Part shown: one piece after another, positions 47,260 to 59,386 of the stretch
Numbering within the stretch: position 1 is the stretch's first letter
Layout: every line of letters begins with the position of its first letter
Assembly (NCBI GenBank): GCA_037157565.1
Contig: JAZHRO010000039.1
Location: 48,236,001-48,300,000 of the forward strand
DNA from: Thalassia testudinum
Lineage: Eukaryota > Streptophyta > Magnoliopsida > Alismatales > Hydrocharitaceae
Direction: 5' to 3'
DNA: 64,000 nt
The notes under the pieces: model-generated
Database searches by the model: none
Told to the model about the DNA's origin: nothing
What the model saw: only the letters and a program-made list of their open reading frames with translations
Position numbers and translations under genes: made by a program

Positions 47260-48590
47260 GGGTGAGAATAAAATACTATTATGATCCATCATGTATTATG
47301 TATAGCATAAATAATTATGTGGGGTGGGTTTGTTCGTTATTTTACCTAAAGAAAATAAGGATGGTGGTATGACCAACTAAGCCCAAAGCACAACTATGAC
47401 ATACTCTTGTTTTAGAAGAATGGAAAAATATGTGCTGCGGGAGCATTGTTCAGGAAGTCACCTGAGTAGACTAACTATAAGGCTGCATACTTGTTAGCAT
47501 TACCCTCTTTGCACTGAGTATCCTCAGGCAGTCCACTACGGGGGGCAAGGCCGACTACGTGGGCTGAACACCCGAGTTGATGAACAAATAGACAATTAAT
47601 TTTATGATAGAACATAGTTTAGGTTTGATTTTTTTAACAAAAGATATTTTAGGTTTGATTTTGTTGTAGGATTGATTGTTATGATTTTATATGTGAGTTT
47701 AGGTCTCATTTTAGTTGTGGTTGATGTTTATTATTTTTATTATTTTTTAGAATAAATTTTAATAAGTTGACTAATTATTTTATATTTTTTAAATAAAAAA
47801 TACAAAATTGAATGCTCATCTGTATACCATATACTCTCTATGTGGTGACTCAACCAACTGCATACCACATACTGACTGCCTGATGTTGGATCATAATCTA
47901 ATGTATGGACTAGTATATGTATTTATATATATAGATATAATCATTTAACATAAATATTATAGACTGTCATGTTAATGCCCATTATTCAAAGTGATCAAAT
48001 TAAGATTTGTTGAGGTTGTGGGCTAAAACGCAAAAGGAATGGTGTGGTTATGTTCAAATGTGTAGAGACCTAGTTGTGAATTGTAACTTCTTGATGGGCG
48101 AAGTTGCAATTCACCCAACAATTAGTCACATTAATTGATGTTTATTTGGGGGTTATGGTCCCAAAGGGAACCATCAATCAGACCTAGCTCATCCCCATCA
48201 TGAGTTGTGGAGAAGGAGAGAGAGAACGACTGTGAAGAAGAAAGAAGAATCTTTCTTCAAAGAGTTCTCAATTAGGCTTGTGGTGGTGGGATCTCTTGGA
48301 AATCCATCCCTACGATTTGTAGCCTCTTTCTTTTACTTGCAAGATGAGCACAGGTATTGTATTTCATCACAAATAACAAACAGGCATAGACAATCATATA
48401 CATATATGCATGTGAGGTTTATTGGTGTAAATTATTTATGAGCTAAGGTATCTTGTATGTTTCTGTATAGAGGTGATGGTTTTCCATTCAGATAGATCTT
48501 ATTTGTCATATATTAGATTTGCATATATCACTTTATCTAAATGCATGCTTCATTTTCAGAAATACACGAAATCACTTTGTAATCGTCGTA
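47260..48590. other. Intergenic region upstream of the GTAC repeat, no gene recognised
   Basis: Mixed AT-rich sequence with a short plus-strand frame (48205-48441) that shows no domain. A short inverted repeat around TTGTGAATTGTAACTTC / GAAGTTGCAATTCACCCAA (48073-48117) could form a hairpin. No coding support was found. Confidence 0.4.
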
Positions 48591-49180
48591 AGTATCAGTA
48601 CTCATGTTGAGTATCGATAGAATTGCAATACTGTTTTGGACCCAAAAGAATACTGTAGGTTGTTAGTACCGGTACTCATGATGAGTACCGATACACATGA
48701 GTCCCAGATCAGGTTCTGAACTTAAAGTTACCAGAACCTGTAACTTACAAGTATCGGTACTGGTAAACTATAGGTGGTGTGAGTACCGATACACATGAGT
48801 CCCAGATGAGGTTCTTGACCTAAAGTTACCAGAACCTATAGCTCACAAGTATCGGTACTGGTAGGCTATAGGTGGTGTATCTGGTATCCAACAAGTACCG
48901 GTACTCTTCATGAGTACCGGTACTCGTTGAGACCAGTCCTTTCTTAAAGTGATACCAGTACTCACTAAGTATCGGTACTCAACACGAGTACCGGTATATA
49001 GTGAGTACTGGACAAGTACTCATCTGGACATAAATTCTAAATTGTAACCTATGGGTACCAGTACTTGAGATCAATTCCGGTATTCATTAGGATATAAAAC
49101 TCATACCTGTAGTTTAAGGATACCGATATTGGTTCATTAATACCGATACTCAACACATGTGATATCGATATTGGTATATT
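48590..49180. repeat. GTACCGGTAC-rich repeat with a 98-bp tandem duplication
   Basis: Units such as AGTACCGGTACTC, GTATCGGTACT and GAGTACCGATAC recur at least fifteen times in about 600 bp, many as perfect palindromes. Two near-identical 98-bp units beginning GAGTACCGATACACATGAG lie in tandem at 48683-48780 and 48781-48878. Decay increases towards 49,180. The class is unknown. It lies 0.75-1.35 kb upstream of the predicted CSLA start. Confidence 0.85.
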
Positions 49181-49579
49181 CATACTAATATCCAATTATT
49201 ATTAAATCTAATTGAGACAAATTATTATATAGGTACATCCTAAATCAAAAATCAGAAAATTTAAATAACCCCGACACCTGAACCTTCTGCGGGAGATAAT
49301 ATAATTACTTAATACAAAGAATATGATATGTACAACACCATACAAAAAATTGTATATAATAAAACTTATAACTTAACATCAGCCCCATTATATAATTATA
49401 TAAGATTCCACTTTCTTATATCAAAAAAATAACTTCGACACAGATTCACACGCAATAATTTTCGATCATTCTTAACCAATCATAAAGGTCTTAACTTTTA
49501 ATTTAACATATTAAATAAATATCTATCAATATCATTTATTATATCAATCATTTTATATTAATATTTATTTTATCACTCA

Positions 49580-49935
49580 AATATACACCGCGGTCATGTC
49601 TGAGATATTTCGTCACACTTGATTTTCTCTCACATAGCCGATCGATCAGTTCAGATCGGATCTCATTGGAGTTTAGACCAGAGAGCCGTTGATCCAAATA
49701 GATATCGGAGTCCTATCGTCAAAAGATAAAAAAAAACTCCAAACTTAGCCCTGAAGATGAGAACAGCCGACAGCTGCCGGCGAGGGCACAAATGGGCAAT
49801 TCCTCTTCCCACTCCCCACTCTCCAGCCCGGCACCCCGCCCCCACCCCCCCACCCCGCCCCCGCGGTCCCCACCTTTTTTTTTTCCTTTATTTATTTATT
49901 TATTTCAGCTGTCGTCCTTTTACTATTATATATTA
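49580..49935 (+). promoter_or_regulatory. Presumed CSLA promoter / 5' leader region
   Basis: This is the segment directly before the predicted CSLA start. It contains a C-rich run (about 49829-49863), a T-rich run with (TTTA)n (49875-49906) and an ATTATATATTA stretch directly before the start codon. No TATA box at a credible distance stands out. An in-frame ATG at 49792 would add 48 low-complexity residues to the protein. Confidence 0.35.
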
Positions 49936-52900
49936 ATGTCTCAAGGTGCTTTCGTTCGCCAGTTGTGGAGGAAGGGGTGCCCCAACTGGGGAGAATTCGT
50001 AGGAGCCTCCGACGGCTCTCTCCTCCCTGAGCTGCCTCAACCCTTCTGCAAGAGCTCCTTTGTGGAGGAGGAAGACAACAGGATCATTAACATGAGAGCA
50101 ACTATTGGGAATGACTCCTCCAGCATTGGTACGCGCGCATATATATATATATATATATATATAGTGATCTCTTTCGCCCTACCACTTCAAAATTAAGTAG
50201 GATCCGTATGCTATAGCTACTTTTTGATTTTTCTGCTGACGATGGTTTTTGTTGGCTTTCAACTGTGGATCTGGAAGTACCCGAGTTCTTGTCGGCTCTC
50301 TCGGTGGCCTCTGACGTCGAATGGAGCTTGTGGGTCGAGTGGTTCAGATCTGGGCTGGTCAGCTTGAGGACGATGGTGCTCGCTCCTTTGCTGAGGGTGA
50401 TGGTGTTCCTGTGCATGGTCATGTCCGTGTTGCTCGTAATCGAGAAGCTCTTCATGGGTGCCGTAAGCCTCTACGTGAGGTTGACCAACAGGAAGCCCGA
50501 GAGGGTCTACAAGTGGGAGCCCATGAGTGGAGACGAGGAGAGTGAGAACTTGGACTACCCAATGGTGCTGGTTCAGGTTCCCATGTACAACGAGAAGGAG
50601 GTGATAGGTTTCTGTATATGTATCTCTGCTTAATTCCCACTCTGCTTCTTCCCTCTCATTTCCCCCATCCCCGCACTGCTGATGAGTTGGGCCCCTCCTC
50701 TTGTCTTGGTGAATGCAGGTGTATCAGCTCTCCATTGGAGCTGCTTGCAACCTCTCGTGGCCCGCCAATCGGCTAGTGATCCAGGTGCTGGATGATTCCA
50801 CTGACCCTACCGTCAAGGTGGGTAAACTCGGAGAGTTCTTCACTTCATTTTCGATGACCAACTATCCAACACTTTCATGATAGTTTTATTTTTAAAATAA
50901 TGATATTAAAAAATATGAAATTGATCTTAATCTTTATTTTTATTTACTTAGAGGTAGTATTAACATCAATTTTTATTTATTTAAAAGATGTTAAGTTATG
51001 ATATTTAACAATAATCTTTGAAAAGCAATACGAGAGAGTCACGAATTTAATATTTATTTTTTTTTGCTCATATTCTTTGGAACTACCGTTAACAAAATAT
51101 ATATTAATCTCTCAAAATACGTGGATTAACTGTTTAAGTAAACATTGAGTAACCCTTTAGAGAAAAAATAATAAAAAAAAATTAACTTTTAAGTAAACTA
51201 ATCCTTCACATTTACGAGTACACTTAAACATTTTGGTTCATTGTATTCATCGCACGTAAATAGTATTCGAAGAAGCAATCTAGATCGAGATTGGACTCCA
51301 ATCGTTACGCTAGTGCTGTAAAGTTGGCACTAACCGCCTTAGGTGTGGTCAGATGTGGCCCAACGAGCCCTTTCGTCTATAATTAAGCTACTGGTTCACA
51401 GGTTCCAATTCAAAGTAAATCTTCTTGATGGTGCTCTTGCAGTTAAACCTCTGAATTCAGTAAGACCAACTTGTTGGCTAGAGTTTACAAGATGTGGCCA
51501 AGAAATTTTTTGTTTTGTACTACTGGTCGTGAATATTACGGCGATTTGAGCAATGAGATTTTCTCATAATCAGAAGGTCGACGTGGATTGAAGATAATCA
51601 AATAAACTTAAATGCCTGGACCACGGTACCCAAAGACATGCTGCTACATTAACAATACTTTGTATGCTGAAGTGGATCCACTTTGCTGTACCAAGAGGTG
51701 TCTCTCCTAACGTCGATGTTCACTCAGCGTTTTTCTTTAGGTGGTATTTAATTTGGTAAGGGGAATACGTTTCTAAAATAAATAAATGGATAAGAAAAAA
51801 GTTAAATAAAATGAGAGGATAAATAGATTCGGAGCTCAAACGTGTTGAATTTACTTCACAAAAGAATAATATAAATTTACGTCATGTTAATATCTCTTAA
51901 ACTAAAGCAAATTAGAGATGAGTTAGATGATAAACAAATACGAGTTCCACCTGTCAATTACATTGTTGACTTTATCATTCTTCCCCTCTTGCCTGAAGGC
52001 CACATTGTGCCGTACAGAATGTTGGTCCAATTCGATTTGGATTGATTGCAAGTAATACGTATTAATTGCAGTGTAATCGGAGGATTCGATGCTTCACGAG
52101 TCCGTGGCATCATCATGCGTCCAAAAGACGAAATCATTGGCACGACCAAATTTTTGCCCTGGTTGATGGAAACAAAATGAATATTTGCATCATTGAAACT
52201 CAACGATTATTGAGAACCTTTCTAGATGTTTGACTTGCGTAAATGCTACCATGGTGAATCCACAGCTGTCAATTATAGACACCCAAACATGACCTTCGTC
52301 TGGTTGTGGGGCTGTTGATGGGTGCCTCGTGATCTCGGAGCACCACCCTTCTCTCGTCCCATCACAAGTGGTTTCTCGAAATAAATAATGGGCAAGTGGT
52401 GGGTACCACACAGAAGTCCCACCATGTGACCATTGTGTTGGAACTTGGAATTGCTTTTGTAATGGCAAAGTTGCCTATGCCCTCCATGTGATTTGATGAG
52501 ACGATCACAATGAAAAATATGTGGGAACGCCTTAGCAGAAAATGCAGTTCTCCTTCACGCGTGACTTCTAGACTCACTCCTCTAGTTTAATGGAGAGCTT
52601 CTTCTTCTTCTTGTATAGTGTATTGTTTCTCATTTAAACTTATGGGGTGACTAATGCAGGAACTAGTAAAGAAAGAATGTGAGAAATGGGCAGAGAAAGG
52701 GAGGAACATAAGATACGAGACTAGATCCAACAGGAACGGATACAAGGCGGGGGCACTTGATGTAGGGATGAAGTATCCGTATGTGAGCAAGTGCGACCAT
52801 GTCGCGATATTCGATGCGGATTTCCAGCCAGAACCTGATTTCCTCCTTCGTATGGTGCCCTTCCTCATCCACAACTCGGAGATCGCACTCGTTCAGGCTC

Positions 52901-55061
52901 GTTGGAAATTTGGTAATCTCGTTAGCAAGATCACTCCATCGCTTACAATTCCTTGTGGTGCCAAACTACTAATGTGTCACGCAATGTGCAGTGAATGCTG
53001 ATGAATGCATGATGACAAGGATACAAGAGATGTCGATGGATTACCATTTCAAGGTGGAGCAGGAATCTGGATCATCCTCTCATGCTTTCTTTGGATTCAA
53101 TGGTGAGCCTCTCTTTAATTGTCGAACCGACCATTTAATTCCTGGCCCAACTCTTACCCTTCTTAAAGAAACGTGAAAAAAGAATTTTTGATTTCTGTGA
53201 TGTTGAAAGAACTAATGTAAAAAAAAGGCGTAAATTGGCAAATTACAGGAACTGCGGGTGTTTGGAGGATATGTGCATTGAATGGAGCCGGTGGATGGAA
53301 TCATCGTACTACCGTGGAGGATATGGATTTGGCCGTTCGAGCGGGTCTTAGTGGTTGGAAATTTGTTTATGTGGGAGACATCAAGGTAATTAGTCTATCT
53401 TTTATTTCGAACATTTCTTTTGTCCATTTTTAAAAGATCCACGGTTTAGATGTTCAAATAAACTTGATATGTCCATTAAAAAGTTCATGAGATCAAATTA
53501 TTCATAATGACACAAATATTTTTAGTTTCTCTGCATTTATATATCGATTGATTCATCGTGGAGCGGCAATCGTAGTTGTGCCTGTAATTTTATTTTTTTC
53601 TTTTGATTTTTGATTGCCTGCAGTACCATCGCTGCAGGTGCTATCTGCACTTCTTTAAAAAATTTTTTCGTTCTTTCTCTCTCTACCGCTCTCTCTCTCA
53701 TCTGATTTAATTTTATTCCTTTTATTTTATTTTTCTTACACATTATTTACATTATTTATCATATACATTCATTTTTAATTTTATCTACGTCATAAGCCAT
53801 CTCATTTAGTTTTTTTTCTTTAGAGACTAATATTGACTATTTTCTACAAAAATGTCAAATAATACATATATAAAATTATGTAATATAAATTTAATTTAAG
53901 ATATCGATTAAAAATTAAAAATACATCTAACAAATCATTTTGTAACCTATGGTATATATTAATTTCCAATCGATATTTTTTTTTTTTCATCGATCAAAAG
54001 TTAAAATACATTAGAAAATATATTTTACAAATGCACGGTATATTAATTTTTCACAAAATTAAGATGCATTAGTTAAAAATCATATTATATTTTTATAGAC
54101 TGGACTTTTATACTCCCGTAGTAAGACATAATTTAAAAACTAATATATCTATTAATTCGGCTTAGATGTTGACGTTGCCGTTGCTCTCTCTCTTGTCTCC
54201 TTTCCGTTTATTTTTCTTTAATTTTATTATTTTATATACTATTTACTATATAGGTCCGTTTCGAATTTTATGTTCGTTATCGATCTCTTTATCCTGTACT
54301 CTTTTATTAGAGATAAATATAGGCTATATTTCAACAAGAATACAGAATAATATATATACAAAATTATGGAATATAAATCTAATCTAAAATATCGATTATA
54401 AATTAAAATATAATAAGTAAAATTTTTTGTAACATGTGATGTATATAAATTTTCAATAAATATTTTTAATTTTTTAATAATAAAAATTAAGATATATCAA
54501 ATAATATATTTTATAATATGGTGCATTGATTTTTTATCGATCAAAAATTAAGATATATTAATTAAAAATGACGTTAAACTTTTATACTTTCGTAGCAAAT
54601 CATCGATTAAAAACTAATTTATACTAATATCCCATGAAAAACTCGTTTTATTTACAAAATGTCCGTTTAGATCTCTGTCAATTTTGATAAATTAGATTTA
54701 AAAATCCATTCAACTTCATTTGCCTTCAACTTGTACATGCCAAAACGCCTCGAAGGTATTATTTGGTTGAGATGGGATGTACGTGTTCTTTATTTAGGTG
54801 GACATGGGAAAAGTTTATCGAATCTGCTCAGGTTTATCTTGATTTGATAGAAAGAGAGAAGAGGGGATGGATCTTATCCCACCTGTTTTGGTGGGATTAC
54901 TTTGAGGGATAATGAGTTGGAGGAAATATTTACAGAATTCGGTTGACTGGATTAGGTCGTGTTTGGAGAGATTATTTGGAGGGATAAAGTAAACGTATCA
55001 CTACAAATAAATAGTACTTAGGTGGGTCAAAGGAGGTTAGGTGGATATAACTCTCATTTAG

Positions 55062-55095
<34 letters not shown>

Positions 55096-57199
55096 TATCA
55101 CTTGTGCTAGGTTAAAGGGATTTAATCTACAATAAAATTATTTTACATCTTTTGAGAAATAATTTAACTTATCAAATCTTTTCAATTATCATGGTCTAGT
55201 AAAATGAAAAGATAGATCGTAGGAATAGGAGAATGAGAAAAAAAAAAGAAGAAGGTGGAAATGTAGTAAGACGATGGGAAGTTTATAACGCCTTAAATGT
55301 AAAAAATTAATTTATTTTTATACTTATTTCTGTCAACTTGAACGATTGAGAGGTATCGATAATATGCAGAATAATTTATTTTTTACACATCTGTAAAAAT
55401 AATATAAGGTTAGAGGTATATATATTATTGCAAATTTAACCATGTAATGGAAACCTATAATCACATGACGACAGTAAATATTCGCTAAAAGGTGATATGA
55501 TGTGAATTGAAGTATACAGTAGTATTGCATTATGCAATTATATATATCAATAATGTTAGGTGCGTTATTGATGGAATTCGTAGGTTCAAAAGAGTACATC
55601 ACAATAAGTTCGAAGAAACATCTAGAAGGGGTATGTTATTTTGATTAAATATTTAGATAATATTATAATTATTTAGGCATTTAATAAAATAAACGCCAAA
55701 AAAGGTCTTTTTTTCCTTTATTCTCTCTCCATCCTTCCAAATTTCATTTTATCCCTAAAATTGTAAAACATGATAAAAAGTCATCATTTTCTCATTAATT
55801 AAGTTTTTTCTATAGTAATATTTAGTACTATGTACATTTAACTTTTTATTAAAGATTCATACAATTATTGATTATATGTGATTCTTGCTAAAGTTAATGG
55901 TATATTTGATTCTTATTGACCTATATGATTTTTTTTTTAAAGAATTGTTGACTTCTTATAAAATAAAAATAAATTTAAGAGATAATTCAAATGTAAATAC
56001 GATTTATCAATGTGATCGTAATCATTTGAAATGACTAAATTTTTTATATTTATAGATGTAGAAATTAAAATAATTATAATAAAATATTTATTTTAAACTA
56101 ATTTTTAAAAGCTAATTACTAATAAAGATTACGGTTGTCTTATAGTTCCACGCTATTTTGTATCTCACCTTAAAATTTTTTCTGGTCCAATTCTTATGGT
56201 GTAGGTGAAGAGTGAATTGCCCAGCACATTCAAGGCATATCGCAATCAACAACACCGATGGTCTACAGGCCCTGCTTACCTTTTCAAAAAGATGCTATTT
56301 GAGATCGTCAGAAATTCGGTTAGTATTTTTTATTTGATTAAGTTCATTGATTAAGCAAACACAAAAATTTATCATAGACATACATATTCATAAAATGAAA
56401 AAGTAAAGTATACATTGAAATTCATTTTGTTAATGGCTTTAACCAATGTTTGATTTTTTATTTGTGGAGATTACCTTACATAAGTGAGAAATTAATTTTT
56501 AAGTAAAAAAAAAATATAGATGACGAATCATTTTTAACTGGTGAAAGCTAAAATATACAGGTGTATTTTCATTTTCCACCTGTATAGTTTGATTTTCACT
56601 TGTGGTATATTTATTTTTCAATTAATGTGCTTTTATTTTCCCTCAATTAAAAATCACTTCAAAGGTTGAGGCTTATTTTTCAATTATAGAAAATTATTTT
56701 TAATCTGTATATTTTAATTTTTAATCGAAAAAAAATCACTTTTTTTTTTTTTTTTGTGGTAGTGGTGGACTTCACATGACTCTGATTACTTGTTTAGAGT
56801 GAACGTATTTTACTTTCTTTTGGTGAGCGAGACGTGCTCCTTTAGCATGAGTGAAAATCCTTTTTTGTTCTTTGGTGGGAACGTACATTACATAATGCAT
56901 TATAACATGCATTTCTTAACCGGTGTCCGTTTAGAAATATGCACACAATTTAGTTTGGATTCTATTTACAAACTACTGCTTCATCTGTTTGAACTGCAGA
57001 AAGTTACCGTATGGAGAAAGTTCTACGTGATCTACAACTTTTTCATTGCTCGGAGGATTATAGCTCATATAGTGACCTTTCTGTTTTATTGTGTTGTCAT
57101 ACCGATGTCTTGTTTTATACCAGAAGTAAAGGTATCCAATTGGGGTGTCATTTATATCCCAACGACCATCACCCTCCTTAACGCAGTTGGGACTCCCAG
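49936..57199 (+). CDS. CSLA: Cellulose synthase-like A (glucomannan 4-beta-mannosyltransferase family), 8 exons, 3' end beyond window
   Basis: This is a Golgi-membrane GT2 enzyme of the family that builds beta-1,4-mannan or glucomannan from GDP-sugars. Exons: 49936-50128, 50278-50600, 50719-50817, 52660-52912, 52992-53102, 53249-53385, 56205-56318, 57000-57199; all have GT...AG borders and matching phases, giving 476 codons so far. A membrane helix lies at about residues 98-118. Catalytic motifs are present: D-D-S (197-199), D-A-D (257-259), T-V-E-D (348-351) and Q-Q-H-R-W (387-391). The [14 protein letters not shown] segment near the end of the visible part is typical of CSLA. Family members are about 520-580 residues, so roughly 100 residues lie in exons beyond the window. 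Exon 1 and its join are the least certain part: the N-terminus is poorly conserved, and an in-frame ATG at 49792 is an alternative. No inactivating change is seen. Confidence 0.92.
50818..52659 (+). other. CSLA intron 3 (1.84 kb)
   Basis: The donor GTGGGT follows GTCAAG, and the acceptor ACTAATGCAG precedes GAACTAGTAAAG. The intron is AT-rich to about 51,250, then of more mixed composition (51,290-52,560), which may be an old insertion, but I see no termini or domains. Minus-strand frames there (for example 52190-52468) are not recognisable. Confidence 0.75.
53660..54632. repeat. Diverged tandem duplication (~486-bp period) in CSLA intron 6
   Basis: The two halves share, in the same order, a CTCTCTCTC start, a TTTATTTTTCTT stretch, TTAGAGA(C/T)(T/A)AATAT, AAAATTATG(T/G)AATATAAAT, AATATCGATTA-type sequence, ATCGATCAAAAxTTAA and TTTATACT(C/T)(C/T)CGTAG. 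Many substitutions separate them, so the duplication is old. Confidence 0.7.
55065..55095. repeat. Poly-C homopolymer, 31 nt
   Basis: An uninterrupted C run lies inside CSLA intron 6. Its length may be inaccurate. It could form an i-motif, with G-quadruplex potential on the other strand. Confidence 0.9.
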
Positions 57200-57449
57200 G
57201 TTCGATTTCATTTTATAACTTTTTTATATGCTTCAAGAGAAGATTTTTTTAAACGTTTATTTGCTGAACGTTTTTTTCATATTATTTTGATTAAATATCT
57301 AGATAAGGTTTCAAAAATAAATATTTAAGAAGATATTTTTTCTTGTAATGATGCCATTAATATCCCAGGACCAATAACTAGTAAACAAATAATTACAATT
57401 GGTAGCTTTTTTATCCCACTACCTAGACAACCGGAAATCCTTCGACTCT
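57200..57449 (+). other. Start of CSLA intron 8, before LINE-B
   Basis: The donor GTTCGA follows the exon 8 end (…ACTCCCAG) and splits the codon in phase 2, as expected for the conserved G-T-P-R position of CSLA. The intron continues after LINE-B at 63651 and reaches the window end without a convincing acceptor-exon pair. Confidence 0.75.
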
Positions 57450-57466
57450 CCCTGTACCTTTTTGTT
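57450..57466. repeat. 17-bp target duplication of LINE-B, left copy
   Basis: CCCTGTACCTTTTTGTT occurs here and identically at 63634-63650. The final T bases merge with the poly-T (LINE poly-A tail), so the exact edge is ambiguous by two bases. Confidence 0.93.
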
Positions 57467-57756
57467 TTTTGAAGAGTAGAAGCCAAATTCATTGCAACCT
57501 CAGGTGATACAAGGCAAATTTGGTCCGAGCCAAAAGTCAAAAACAGCAGAATGAAGATAATGTCTAGCAAGATTGTGAGCAAGAACAACACACTGCCGAG
57601 GAACCTTGCATAAAGAGAAGGAAGGGAGTGAGTGGAGCAAGGATTCACATTTACGAATGGCACACTTCAATCTCCAATGAGGTTGCGAGAAGTTAAGGAT
57701 TTGGCTAACGGGACCAGCGACATCGCTGGATATTCTATCCGTATCAATAGCCAAAC

Positions 57757-58301
57757 TCAAGGCAAGAAGTAGGCCTTGAAGAACCGCAAGAACTTCAGCT
57801 TCAAAGATGCCGGAAGGAGAGAGAGTATAGCCGACCCAGCCAGAATTTCACCATTTTTTTTGACAGCAACCGTGGCAGCACAACACCTTCCATCTTTAAC
57901 TGCAGCATCAACAAGTATATTGTGTCCATCTAAATGGGCAGGGAAGTTGTGGATATTTTGTTGCTGAATGTGGGCAGGAGGCGAAGTAACCACGGGTTCA
58001 TGGGAAGAGGCATAATAATTTGCCATATTTGCAACTCTTACAAGAGTATCTTTCAGTATCAATTGATGGCCTCCCAAAACTACCTGGCAACGTTGCAGTC
58101 ATAGGACGTGCAATATGTAGAAGGGAAGGTTACTCTCCATATCATATCCATCCAAGGTATCCACCAAAGAGAAGCATTTTTTAATCCAATTCTCAGCTTG
58201 TAAATCCACCCAAAACCATACTGCACGAGCCACATGGCAATTAAAAAAGATGTGATCCAAATCTTCCACTGCTGCATTACAAAGCTAGGAAATCGGGTCA
58301 A
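57757..58301 (-). pseudogene. LINE-B ORF2 C-terminus: zinc-binding region and RNase H
   Basis: The 58080-58301 frame is a zinc-binding RT domain remnant (…A-R-A-V-W-F-W-V near the end after a shift). The 57757-58077 frame is RNase H-like, with V-D-A-A-V-K-D-G-R-C-C-A-A-T and a helix further on. The C-terminal E-A-x-A block is replaced by shifted sequence. The order matches plant L1 elements with RNase H. Confidence 0.75.
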
Positions 58302-58559
58302 TTGTCATCAGTCTTTGCGACAATATGTTTTTTGCAGGGAGAGCGGCAGTGCATGCCCTCCATGGGAATATTTTTGCACGTGGAGGTAAGGATTTCAAAG
58401 CCCAAATTTTTTTGTAGAAGCTGACAGTATCATGCGAGTGTATTTGTCTTTTCCCACTTGAAGCAGCAAAGCCTGATAGGCTGATTTTATAGAGAAGTTC
58501 CCTGATTTATGAGGAATCCAAACATGTGAATCATCCTCCCCTTCCAAAATGGGCGTTTG

Positions 58560-59380
58560 CTAAATTTTGTTGACAGCATCATTGCTAAAACAGATTTGCA
58601 AAAGGGGTATGCCCCATTCCATATCATCAGTAATATAGCAGCTAACGGTAGCTGGCACAGCAGGGCTTATCATGTTGAGCAGCAGAGCTGAATCCCGGTC
58701 ACGAATCCAATTCTCTCCATATGTTAATTGTTTTTCCATTCCCAACCTTCCATTGGGAATAATTAAAGAGATGTTCTTTGATCTTATATACAGACCTCAT
58801 GAAAGCTGATGCATTTTGGGATGGGTACTAATCCCAAAATGATGCTTTGGGAAAATACTTTCCTTTTACATATGATTGTCGGAATCTCTTATCATCCGTC
58901 AGCAAAACGCCAAGCCATCTTCAGCATGAAGGCAATATTCATATAATATGGGTCCTGGAATCCCGGTCCCCTGAAATGTTTAGGAATAGCAATCAAGGAC
59001 CAGACCTTCACATAAAAATGTCTATTCCCATCAGGATATCCCCACCAAAAATCACGCACAAGTTTTGCAATATCAGCACAAAGTTTTTTGGAGAAAAAAT
59101 TAGTAAACATTAGATGACAAGGAATGGCTAACAGAGATGTTTGAATGAGAATACCCTTTCCAACCTGAGATAAGGCTCTCCCCTTCCAACCTGATACTTT
59201 CTTTTGGCATTTGGAAAGAACAAGATCTTTTAGCTATTGCTGTGATAAAGAATCTAGAAGTGGACAACCCAGATAAACTTCATCCTTTGGTATTTTCCCT
59301 ATTTGAAGATAAGTGCTGATGGAATCTTGAACTGCAGGATGGACTCCCTTGGTAAAATAAATCTTAGACTTGCTGAAATT
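58560..59380 (-). pseudogene. LINE-B ORF2: RT C-terminal (thumb/connection) region
   Basis: The minus-strand segment 58892-59110 has A-K-L-V-R-D-F-W-W-G and K-V-W-S-L-I-A-I-P-K, and 58560-58745 has T-Y-G-E-N-W-I-R-D. Both are typical of the region after the RT core in plant LINEs. Stops and shifts interrupt it. Confidence 0.75.
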
Positions 59381-59386
59381 GACCCT

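Larger units (their letters stand above)
53386..56204 (+). other. CSLA intron 6 (2.82 kb) with internal duplication and poly-C
   Basis: The donor is GTAATT and the acceptor TTATGGTGTAG. The intron is very AT-rich and contains a diverged direct duplication (about 53660-54145 and 54146-54632) and a 31-nt C run at 55065-55095. No genes are recognised. Confidence 0.8.

Noticed and set aside
48683..48878. Possible CRISPR or attachment-site array
   Set aside because: Two contiguous 98-bp units without repeat-spacer structure, in plant nuclear DNA.
48001..49280. Possible Ty1/copia element before CSLA, suggested by a TGTTGAGG start
   Set aside because: No paired LTR, primer-binding site, or coding domain could be found.
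57325..57760. Possible further CSLA exon between exon 8 and LINE RNase H
   Set aside because: The frames are on the minus strand and belong to the LINE 3' region. No CSLA-like continuation is present on the plus strand.
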